From Galeruca laticollis (taxonomy: Eukaryota; Arthropoda; Insecta; Coleoptera; Chrysomelidae), in assembly GCA_963921935.1 (NCBI GenBank), contig OY998176.1, positions 136,164,299-136,228,298 on the forward strand: a stretch of DNA of 64,000 nt, written 5' to 3'. The notes below the pieces were generated by a model, which searched no databases, had not been told where the DNA came from, and was given only the letters and a program-made list of their open reading frames with translations. Positions 23,671-33,423 of this stretch are shown in pieces. Position numbers and translations under genes: made by a program. Position 1 is the first letter of the stretch, and each line of letters begins with the position of its first letter.

Positions 23671-25239
23671 ATATGGGAAGGCAAATCAGACTGTCTTAAT
23701 AACCTTTCTTCGTCTTCGTCCTAAAATCTAAAGAAACACTGTTTTTGAAGATGGAGGGAACATATCCTCCATCGTTTCCTGGTCGACAAATTTACTGATT
23801 TATACACTGCTTCTCAGCCATATCAATTTTATCTTCCTGGGTTGGAGGAACAAAACTGTAATAAGAAATATTTACTTTATTAATGCAGCAATTTTCAGTT
23901 TAGCTAATGTAAAGAACAACCATGATCTCTAAAGTTGTCGATTAACTTAGTAAAAATTCTCTGTGTTTTATAAAAATGAAGATAATGGTTGTTAATTGTG
24001 AAAGAAAAAATTCTCAAATTTTTTTAATAAAACTTACCGAGTACACCACTTATTACTCCTTCAGAATACACTTTGACATTGTTTTTTCAATTAATAACGA
24101 TAAAGCAACGAAACAACAGATAAATATTACACTATAGCAATTAAAAAATGCACCAAAATACCGTAACCTTTAAATAACCTCTACACTTGAACTGAGAAAT
24201 GATAACAGTATAACATATAACATGTGGAGGTGGGGACGAGCAATATGATATCGCGCATACGCAGTTATAAAAATCAATAAAATTTGATTACTAACGACGT
24301 TACAGTTTTCGTTAATTTTTTGGAATTATCTACCGATTTTAGTTACTCGACAGGCTCTATAGATGGCACCGTCTGCAGTGTCCCTAGCCTGGGTTAGACT
24401 AGTAATGAACGCAACCAAGTATTCTGCTAACCAAAGCAACTGAGAACATTATTTAATGTAGTTCCATTATCTGTTGTCTTTTTTCATGATCTTGGTCTCT
24501 AGTTCTGTACAGAAATCAGAAATTTAAGTCAGAAAATAAAGAATAGACCGGTATGGAATTTGACGTGAACATGGGTAATTGTTTGGGATCTTTGGTTGGG
24601 TGCGGTTGATTTCGTTCTGTAATTAATATCCATTTTCATTCTTACGTGAGGATTATTATAGTAACTTAATTCAAACTTTATTCAAGTTTAAAAATCAATA
24701 ATAATAAAACTTTTATCATGTTTTGGTAGATATGGTTAGAAAATAATATGTTTAAGTCCACCGTGTATTAAAGGTCTGTTATATGGCATTATTTATGTAT
24801 GATCGTTGAGGTTCATTGAACCAGTGTAATGGTCCTAAATGCCAAAATATACATATCACTAAAAAGTCGCGTACTGGTACAACTTTCCAAAACAGCAGTA
24901 AAAGGTTATGTTTTGATTGGTTGGTCAGTATCAGTGGCGGGCTCGCTTTCGAGAAAAATTTAATATAATCCTGGAAAAAATACCATCATCAATAGTAAAA
25001 ATACAAGCCCTTATTTTTTATCATATAAATTAATTTTTGTAACGAAATAATTTTGCAAATCATTAATTTTACGAAGAAACTTGATAAGGCAAAAGTGAAA
25101 TTTATATATTTATAATTTAAAATACATTAACAAATTTATAATAGAATTGTATGCGTTGTATGAATTGTAGAGATTCAAACAGGTTTGCAACAATCTGCAA
25201 AACATTTATAAGGAGATACTTAAATTATGACCTATTATA
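23671..25239. other. No gene recognised
   Basis: Mostly AT-rich. At 24345-24385 there is an inverted match (TCGACAGGCTCTATAGATGG) to 21573-21606, which may mark the two ends of an unrecognised element. Confidence 0.4.
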
Positions 25240-25490
25240 AGATCGTGATATACTTTTTCATGCAAACACTAATCAATATCCACTGGTAAGTTGTAATTAT
25301 TTATTATTCTCATAATAGTCACAAGAGGATCTCTACCTGTTAAAAACACATTTGGTATATTAAACATTAGCATTGTACGAGTGCGACGTCCAGGAACATT
25401 AAATGAAATATATGAAATATATTCGGAGCAGTTCATTTTACCATTGAGAACTTTGTAGAAGAACATAATAGCAGATAAAGTTCTTCTTTA
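25240..25490 (-). pseudogene. LINE RT tail, Jockey/CR1-like
   Basis: The minus-strand frame 25269-25466 reads FYKVLNGKMNCSEYISYISF, then NVPGRRTRT, LMFNIPNVF and a final VDID. That order is typical of the extreme C-terminus of Jockey/CR1-group reverse transcriptases. It is a 5'-truncated scrap that ends where the PLE relic begins. Confidence 0.55.
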
Positions 25491-25539
25491 CTCTTGCGAT
25501 AAAAGGACTTGATCTAACTGTATTATAGAAACTAGAAAT

Positions 25540-26659
25540 TATTTCAAAAAGGTGGGATGAAATTAAGGAATTCACTAATCTTTCATTAGAATTTTTTTTA
25601 AATATTATCAAGGTCATATTTGATACCAGTTATTTGATAATATTTTTTATAAACAGAAGGACGGGTCAGCAATGGGAAACCCAGTAAGCTCCATATTAGC
25701 AGCCCTGTTATTGGAAGATTTGATTTCTACGATAGTTTCAAGGTTAGATTATGAAATACCATTGGTTAAAGTATATGTTGACGACACTATTTTAGCTGTT
25801 CCGAAATCAAAAATTAATTCTATACTAATAGCTTTCAATTCCTATCATTCGGGCTTACAGTTCACAATAGAAACAGGAAATATTAACTCTATTCCATTTT
25901 TGGATGTGTTATTGATTAGAACTGAAGATCAAAGAATAAAATTCAACCATTATGAAAAACCTGTTAGTTATAGGAGAGTTTTAAATTACGAGTATTATTC
26001 ACAACATCCTTTTGCTCAACAATTAAATATCATGACTGACATCAAAAATAAAATTATTAAACTCAGTAGTTCTGAATATTTACATGAAAATATGGTTAAG
26101 TTCAAAGAAAAATTGCTGTTGAATGATTATCCCCTTAATGTTTGTAATATTATAATCAATAAAAATATTGAAAGACGTTTAACACCAGTATTGACAGGAG
26201 ATCCATATAGATATTATAAGATTCCTCATGTTAAGGGTCTTTCGCAAAAATTGAAATACATACTACAAACAGAAAGAACAAAAATCTTATTTTACCATAC
26301 AAAAACGGTTAATTGTTTTTATTCCTCTATGAAGGATAAATTACCAAGAGACTATTAATCAACCCTTATTTACAAAATAAATTGTTTGGAATGCGATAAA
26401 TGTTATATTGGTCAAACCAAGCAAAGGTTAAAAAACAGAATATATGCCCACAAGAACTCATGTGATGAAAAACATAGGGACAAATCAGAAAAACAGCATT
26501 AGCAACCCATGCATTTGAACAAATTCACAAATTTGACTTTGAAACCGTCAACATCCTAGATAAAGAGACTAACTATCACAAACGCCTTTTAAGCGAAATT
26601 ATATTTATTGAATTGAGTGAGAATACAGTGAACAAAAAATCAGATACTGACAACACATA
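25540..26659 (+). pseudogene. PLE relic: RT palm and GIY-YIG domain
   Basis: An upstream piece (25540-25640) carries PLE-type thumb and finger residues and is out of frame with the rest. The main frame 25672-26358 starts with GSAMGNPVSSILAALLLEDL and contains the catalytic VYVDD (about 25771-25785). A TAA at 26356-26358 separates it, in the same frame, from INCLECDKCYIGQT and RIYAHK of the GIY-YIG domain. A one-base shift near 26488 then moves the rest (ATHAFEQIHKFDFETVN...) to another frame, which ends at about 26659. The catalytic RT motif is intact, but three lesions and a missing N-terminus make it inactive. Confidence 0.85.
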
Positions 26660-27343
26660 ATTACTAATTATATAAAATTAAAAAACAATCGATACTAGCT
26701 CTATAAATAATATCTATAATAGATAATTTTTGGTTCTTTAACAATCACTAAGAATTTTTCGAGGACAGACTGTATTCAAAAAGCTGTCCCAGTCCAACAT
26801 AATTAGTAGTTTTCTTACAATTTTTGTTTTCCGTTTATCAATGAATACGTATAATTTACTTTCAACACCAAATATTAAGGTACAGTTTGTTTATAAAATC
26901 TCAATAAAAAGGAAAATAAGTTATTACCAATGTTTGGAGATTGTGCATTACTTTGTTTTTATATGACGTGAGAGAGCATTCTGAAATACTTTCATGTCTT
27001 CTTGTCTATTTTTTAATTTGACAAGGAAATAAATCATTTCTGCTCGACGGAAAAAGCCTCACTAGGTAAGAGTGACACCTTGAGAAATTTTAAATTATGA
27101 GCAATTTAGATTTCATTTTATTTAATTATGTTTTTCAGAGACAAAAATGTAAGAGATTTTTAAGTTTTCAGTATTTTGGAATTTTATTGAAATATTTGAA
27201 TTTTTAAATTTTTACATGAATATAATTTTTTTAAGTTTTGGAGTTTTTAAGGTTTTAAAGTTTTATGAAAGTTTTTGAAGTTTTAATGTTTTTATTGAGT
27301 ATTTAATAGTCATAATCACCATTTGCATGTATATCAATGTAGC

Positions 27344-27382
27344 CTTGATAAAGGATTAAAATAAATCCGAAACGTCGGCATA
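27344..27382 (+). ncRNA. Degenerate hammerhead-like motif at PLE 3' end
   Basis: CTTGATAAA is followed by a GGATT/AATCC stem and CGAAACGTCGGC. GAAAC and the stem fit a PLE hammerhead, but the CTGATGA block is altered in two or more places. It lies about 0.7 kb downstream of the GIY-YIG coding, where PLE termini are expected. Confidence 0.3.
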
Positions 27383-27429
27383 GTAGAAAATCTGTTTTCT
27401 CGTTATCCTAGAGAACCGATGAATATTCA

Positions 27430-27530
27430 TAAAATAAATAAAAATCATCACCGTGACCATGATTCTAAACCTATGTTTATAATTATTCATTTCTTGCATC
27501 CAGACCTTTAAACCACTCCGCTACGAAGAC
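27430..27530 (-). repeat. tRNA-like SINE fragment
   Basis: Read on the minus strand from 27530, the sequence begins like a Ser/Leu-type tRNA, with a box A match (TAGCGGAGTGG, about 27513-27523). About 40 nt later comes a decayed box B (GGTTTAGAATC, 27461-27471). An AT-rich tail follows. There is no acceptor-stem closure or sensible anticodon arm, so it is a SINE or tRNA pseudogene, not a working tRNA. Confidence 0.45.
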
Positions 27531-29264
27531 ATAATCATTCATCAACCAAGCTGTTGTATATACGAGTAGAACCTTCTATATGTAGTTTTGTATCTAGTGT
27601 GTATGATGTATGTCAAAGCCAAAAAAGTGGCGTTTTCAAAATTTTATACCTAAACAGGTAATTCATAGTCGTGGACAAAATATAGTATTCTATTCGCATA
27701 TAATGTGTATTATTCACGCACCATCGTGAATAATAGCCATTATTGTATGCTTGTTGAATAATAAAATATTGTAACCACAATTGAAAAATTAACATTAATA
27801 ATAACGTGTGAGGATCCAAATCTAGTTTTAAACGAAAATGGTCATGATTTAATAAATTTTAACAGAATAAAATGTTTACAAGAATTCAGCGTCTCAAATT
27901 CGGATCAGGGCCTGTTTAAATACTATATGTTAAGAGATAATAGTTCTAAATGACATTTTCTTGAAGTGAATGAGTGAAATAGTATTTGCTGTGATTCAAA
28001 AATTGAAGGGGATGAGGATTGAAAGTAATAGCAGTGACCTTTTGTGGAAAATTACAGTTATAAAACGTATTGGTTCCTTGAATAGTTCAACTAAAAAATA
28101 ATCTGTTAGATTACTACACAAGTGAAGCATTACAAAATATTTGAAGGTTATTTTGTGACATTAAACAATAGACACCCAGAGTAGTGATACCAATTTAAAT
28201 TTATACGCATATTACGCATAAGAATATACGTAATGAGCTTTCTACAACTTTCTGTTCGCCATGTATTTTGAATATTTTTGACATTGCGTACCACGCAATA
28301 AATGTATACAGAATATGTGAGATTATCAAGTCGATTTTGTAATAATTACAGAATAAAAATGCTTTCATAACTCTATAGTCGTAAATTGATATTTTTAATG
28401 TCGAAAGGTTAGCAACAATTAATGAAGTAATGTCTTCGGTATTTTCCCATTACGCCCCGTAATATATTAACCTTACACCGCCTTCCTGAGATGCTTTTAT
28501 AGTTTAGTGGTAGAAAAAAGTAATAACCATATCAAATTTTGAAATTGATGTCATTTAGAGCATTTTTATGTAATCATTTGGTTTTTTATCATCACAACTA
28601 CTGAATAACAGTTAAATAATTTGATTAATTGAAAAGTACTTCAGTTAGTTTTCAATTTTAAGGGTTGTTGATATTTATTCAATCCTTGACCCTTTTTATT
28701 TTTTCGAATATAAGTTGATTTGTTCCTACTTCATTCTTTCTGTTTTATTTTTATGTTTTACTGCTTTCTGTATGCTTTTGCTTGTAACTGGCTCTTCTCA
28801 ACCTTAGCAATACAACTAGATTTAAAAAAAAAATTGGTTGTTATCTTCTTGAAATTGAGTTACAAAATCTAACGGCAGCTTTTCATCGGAGAGCATTGAT
28901 GGGAGTGAATCATGAACACATCACATAACCCGTGGCTAAAGTAAGAGGTGAGGCCAAACAATAAAAATTTATTTTAGAAAAAGACTAAAATCATCCTTTC
29001 ATACAAACTTGAATATACTAATTTTTAAGACAATGGGAATAATACTTAATAGGTTCTTGATAAAATATTCAAATAGGAAAATGAAGTCACTTAATTCTTA
29101 ATTGGTAAGTTATTCAAGACCTCAGATATGTTTAAAAAAACTAAATACAGTGACCTTTCGGCACTATAGTACTATAGTTTACCTTTAAAAAAAAAGTATA
29201 AATTTACATATTGTATTGTATCAATGAAACTCATTTCTGTAGGGATTTTAATTAATATCCGTTA
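27531..29264. other. No gene recognised
   Basis: AT-rich sequence with no supported coding frame. Confidence 0.4.
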
Positions 29265-29489
29265 CTAAAAACTAAAAACTATCACAATAAATTTCTCCAG
29301 AATTTCACAATTAACAATTGGAGTATTGAAATCAAAATTAAAGAAAGGTCTGGCCTGATTGTCTCTATAAGTAGGTCCCCCTACGCTCTGGAAAACTCTG
29401 TACACTTCTCTCCAAGCTTTCTCGGTCTCGCGAATAGCTTCGCGTGCCTGGCAGAGATAAATCGGCGACCATCCCGAATAAATTTCCAT
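29265..29489 (-). CDS. Unrecognised small ORF, possible exon or TE scrap
   Basis: A 74-codon minus-strand frame, more GC-rich than its surroundings for its first two thirds. It has an amphipathic Arg/Glu-rich stretch (QAREAIRETEKAWREVYRVF) followed by GGPTYRDNQARPFFNFDFN. I do not recognise it. A second GC-richer patch at 29690-29850 could belong to the same unknown sequence. It could be the one piece of non-transposon coding here or part of an unfamiliar element. Confidence 0.2.
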   Translation of the reverse strand: MEIYSGWSPIYLCQAREAIRETEKAWREVYRVFQSVGGPTYRDNQARPFFNFDFNTPIVNCEILEKFIVIVFSF

Positions 29490-30665
29490 TTCGGACTTGA
29501 GCGTGGAGTGTAGATTAGTATTCAGCTCAAGTTCTCAAAACAACACACAAAATTGTATCTTGCTCAACAAAGGTTAACCTATAAGCTACCTTAAAACCCT
29601 AAAAAGAAAACTCTTTTTAATAAACAAAAAAAAACATTACTGATTGGGAGAAGACAAAAAAAGGATGGATAAATCTACTTTGAAAAGTGAAATCTTAAGG
29701 AGGCCGCTCACCTTATTAGAAGGGTTTTCCACACAAATCACTAATTGGGAATGTCAAGGGCTTTAAATCGACCACCAAAAAATTGTCACCAGGTACAGGT
29801 AAAACCTCTCGTTTCTTCGATTCTACTCTGGCCACTCCAAAAATATCGCATCCAAAGAAATTAAAAATCACTTTGTCTCACTCCCACCACCTAACATATA
29901 CCCTGTCCTTAACCAGTATTATTGTGGCCTAACTACTAGGCACCGATAATTCGAACTAATAAGATTTGCCAAAAGACAGTGGCGTATCCCAAAACCAAAA
30001 CGTTACATGCTGCTTCTGTGCAGTTTTTTCTCTTACGTTCCTTAATTCTCTTTCCAAAAGTTTGAGCTTCTTGTACGCTCTTCATTCTATCATATATCCT
30101 TTTTATAACGAGTCTTTACCACCTTCTTTTAATGCTTACTGTACAGGCTTTGTTCTTAGGGTCGCTCTGGAACTTATGTACCTAATTTGATCCATTCTTA
30201 ATTTTATGTCTATATTTCTCAGATACCTTATTTCAGAGTGCGCAATACACGCAGTGCAGTGAATTGTCACCTATTTTATGAAGGTAATTCCTAAATACCT
30301 ACCTGTTCAGATGATAAATAATTACTCCGCAATTAAACTCAAAATTTGGGAGATTGCGAGTTTAAATAATCATCTGTGTGTTAGAAAAGTGATAAACAAG
30401 TGGTAGAGTGATTGTACAAATGAAGGCGACAAAAACAAAGTAAGATTAACGTATTTATATAGTTGTTTATATGGGAAAAAGTACCTAACCATCATATAGA
30501 ATTTATTTATAAGTATAAAGCAGTTTCAGTCATATATATTTACAAAGTCTATTATCCTAAATAATGTTATATTATGAGGGCTAAGTTTAGAGTATTGTAA
30601 AAAGGGTGCTAGTTACGATTAAATTAAACATTCAACAATAACAAAAAATAGATATTTGGATAATT
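29490..30665. other. No gene recognised
   Basis: Mixed composition, with short frames that have no motifs. Confidence 0.4.
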
Positions 30666-32316
30666 AGTAACACCTGATCTCTCTCTCTCTTCTAGCCGTT
30701 TTCTATCCATTGGATATAGGCCTCTCTCATATTTTTCCAGTTTTCCCTGTTCTGTGCCACTTGGTTCCAGTTAAGTCCGGCTGTTCTTTTGATGTCATCA
30801 TACCATCTTTGCTGTGGTCTGCCGGTGCTTCTTTTCTCCCCCCAAGGTCTCCATCTTGTTATTTTTCCGCTCCAGTTGTTTTTATTTCGGGCAACATGTC
30901 CGGCCCAGTTCCATTTTAGACTGCCTATTCGCCTCACTATGTCCTCTACGTTGGTTCTATTTCTTATCCACTCATTGGTTTTATGGTCTTTAAGCGTTAT
31001 TCCTATCATTTTTCGTTCTATTGATCTTTGGTGTATCTTTAATTTATTTAAGATTTTCTTTGTTAGGACCCATGTTTCACATCCGTAGGTTGTTACTGGG
31101 AGAATGCATTCCATGTAAACCTTGGTTTTTAGTTTGAGGGGTAGGTTGGAGTTGAAGACGTGTCGTATATTCCCGTAGGCCGCCCATCCTAGATGTATTC
31201 TGTGGTTAATTTCAAGTTCTTGATTGGCTTTACCCAATGTTAACTCTTGACCTAGGTAGACATAAGAGTTCACCTTCTTTACCTGTTGTCCTAGCACATT
31301 TATACTCTCTATGTTTGTCCGTTGGTTTGTCATGAATTTGGTTTTAGAAATGTTCATTTCTAGGCCTACTTTTCTTGCTTCTTGTTGTAGTTCTATAAGC
31401 ATGTGTTGTAATTCTTCACTGTTTGGGGCAAAAATGGCAATGTCGTCAGCAAATCTTAGGTTACTTAGTTTTTCTCCCGATATATTAATTCCTCTGTCTT
31501 CCCAGTGTAGGCTCTTGAAGACGCCTTCTAGCATCAGTGTAAACAATTTGGGTGACACAATGTCTCCTTGTCTAACGCCTCTTTTAATTGTGATTTCCTC
31601 GGTGTCTTCATATAGCCTTACTTTCATTTTTGAGTTGTCATTTAGTGTCTGTATAATGTCAATATATCGTTGGTCTATTCTTGCATTTTTCATTGACCTG
31701 ATGATTGCCCAAAATTCAACTGTGTCGAAGGCCTTTCTAAAATCTATGAAGGCGATCCATAATGAGATGTTATATTCCGTTACTTTTTCGTTCAGTGTCC
31801 TTACGGTGTGGAGATGTTCTATTGTACTCATGCCTTTCCTGAAGCCCGCCTGCTCATAGGGTTGGTATGCGTCGAGTTTGTATTCAATGCGGTTTGCTAT
31901 TATTCTCATAAAAAGCTTGTAGATCTGTGATAGTAGGCTGATTGGTCTATAGTTTTCTAGGTTGCTTGGATCACCTTTCTTATATATCAGTATGACTATC
32001 GCGGTGTTCCAATCCTGTGGTATTCTTCCCTCGGTTAGGCATGTATTAAATAATGATTTAAGCTCCCTTATCAGTGGGCTTCCACCTTCCTTCAACATTT
32101 CCGGTATGATGTTATCGTCGCCTGCCGCCTTTCCGTTTTTTAGTTGATTTAAAGCTTTTTCAATTTCTTCCTCTACAATCTCTGGTAGATCCTCGGAGCC
32201 AACGTTACATATCTTGTTTTTCTGGTCATTGTTTGCTCTTCTAACATCCTCATTGTCTATTTTGGATTCGTACAGACATGTGTAGAACTTCTCTGTTATC
32301 TTGAGTAACACCTGAT
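30666..32316 (-). mobile_element. 5'-truncated RTE-type LINE with 13-bp target site duplication
   Basis: The identical 13-mer AGTAACACCTGAT stands at 30666-30678 and 32304-32316. The inserted DNA between them (30679-32303) is a minus-strand LINE that starts inside the RT region and ends in a short GA run straight after its stop codon. A very short 3' UTR with a simple-repeat tail is characteristic of RTE-type elements. The duplication is perfect, which points to a young insertion. Confidence 0.85.
30692..32303 (-). CDS. RTE-type reverse transcriptase, 5'-truncated but open
   Basis: The open frame is uninterrupted from the insertion edge to TAG at 30692-30694, about 537 codons. RT blocks in order: NGKAAGDDNIIPEMLK, WNTAIVILIYKKGD, NYRPISLLSQIYK, AFIDFRKAFD (motif A with Asp), RGVRQGDIVSP, LRFADDIAIFA (motif C, FADD). 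The C-terminus has LKWNWAGHVAR and TGRPQQRWYDDI, as in RTE/BovB relatives. The apurinic-type endonuclease is missing because of 5' truncation. The frame runs 47 bases farther (to 32350), but those codons come from the target site and flank. All RT motifs look intact. Confidence 0.85.
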
Positions 32317-32565
32317 AATAAACATTGAATCGAAGACGAGTTTTTACCATCCATACTACAACAGGAAAGAACTGCTACAAATATAAACGATAGAAATTTG
32401 GAAAAGACACAGGGTCGGCTTTAAATAATCAGAAAGTACATTTCAAACAATAATTTAATACAGAAACGAAATCAGTTAGCTCTGAGTGGGCTAGGGGTCG
32501 AATTGTAGTAGACCCTTGGTAAACAAACTACAAAAGAGACACGGATTTCGTGGACGTTTGAGAGG
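32317..32565. other. Flank and likely 5' leader of the next LINE
   Basis: A non-coding stretch between the insertion site and the ORF1 start at 32566. It could be the 5' UTR of the downstream element. No internal promoter motif is obvious. Confidence 0.35.
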
Positions 32566-33297
32566 ATGAAGAAAATGTATCAAGAAAACGGGTCGGACAC
32601 TGGAGAGGAGTATAAGAGAAAAAGAAAAGAAGCAGATGAAAGCTTCGGAAGAAGCAAGAAACAGAAAGAGGATAAAAGGAGAGTGGATACGGAAACAACT
32701 ATGATCAAAATGATGCAGGAACTGATGTTAAAGAATGATGATACGATGGAAGAGATAAAACAATTGAGAAAAGAAAATGGAGAAACAAATAAGCAGCTGT
32801 TAGAGATAAAACACGAAAATCTGAAAATGAAGGAGGAAATTAAAGCATTAAATGAAAAAGTAGAACACTTAGAAAGAGTTACTAGAAAGAAAAACCTGAT
32901 CATTACTGGAATAGAAGTGAATACAAATGAAGATATTTCTCTAAAGCAAAAAATAGAAACATTCATAGCAAAAGAAATACAAGTGGACGTTAAAATAAGA
33001 AGCGCTCAGAAAATAGGGGAAAAGATGTACTTAATTGAAATGGAAAACATAACAGATAAAATAGACATCTTGAAAAATAAAAGCAGACTGAGACATCTCC
33101 GGGAAAAAATTTTCATTGAGTCGGATCTTACCAAGAAGGAATAGGAAGTACAAAAAATAATCAAAGGAAAGGCTAAGGAAGAAAAGGATAAGGGCAAACA
33201 AACAAAAGTAGGTTACAAGAAATTAATAGTAAATGGTATAGTATGGAAATGGAATGATGAACAAAAACAGTTACAGTTCAACCAAAAAAACAAGTAG
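32566..33297 (+). pseudogene. LINE ORF1: coiled-coil RNA-binding-type protein
   Basis: The ATG at 32566 opens a highly charged protein: a basic N-terminus (KRKRKEADESFGRSKKQKED), a heptad-rich coiled coil (about residues 40-110), then a compact region beginning RKKNLIITGIEV that resembles the RRM-like part of LINE ORF1 proteins. TAG at 33142-33144 interrupts. The same frame continues to a stop at 33295-33297, giving 243 codons plus the stop. ORF1 proteins bind element RNA in the particle. It belongs with ORF2 at 33.4-36.3 kb, in the same orientation, about 120 nt upstream. Confidence 0.75.
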
Positions 33298-33423
33298 ACA
33301 CACGTGACAATACGATTCCGGCATCGACTCAAACAATGAACAAGGTACAGGATTACAAGAAAAGAGGTAAAGAAAAGAACCGCAAAAAAGGAATAATTAA
33401 AAAATAAAATAAAGTTATAAATA

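Noticed and set aside
27430..27530. Functional tRNA gene
   Set aside because: Box B is decayed and acceptor and anticodon arms cannot be formed.
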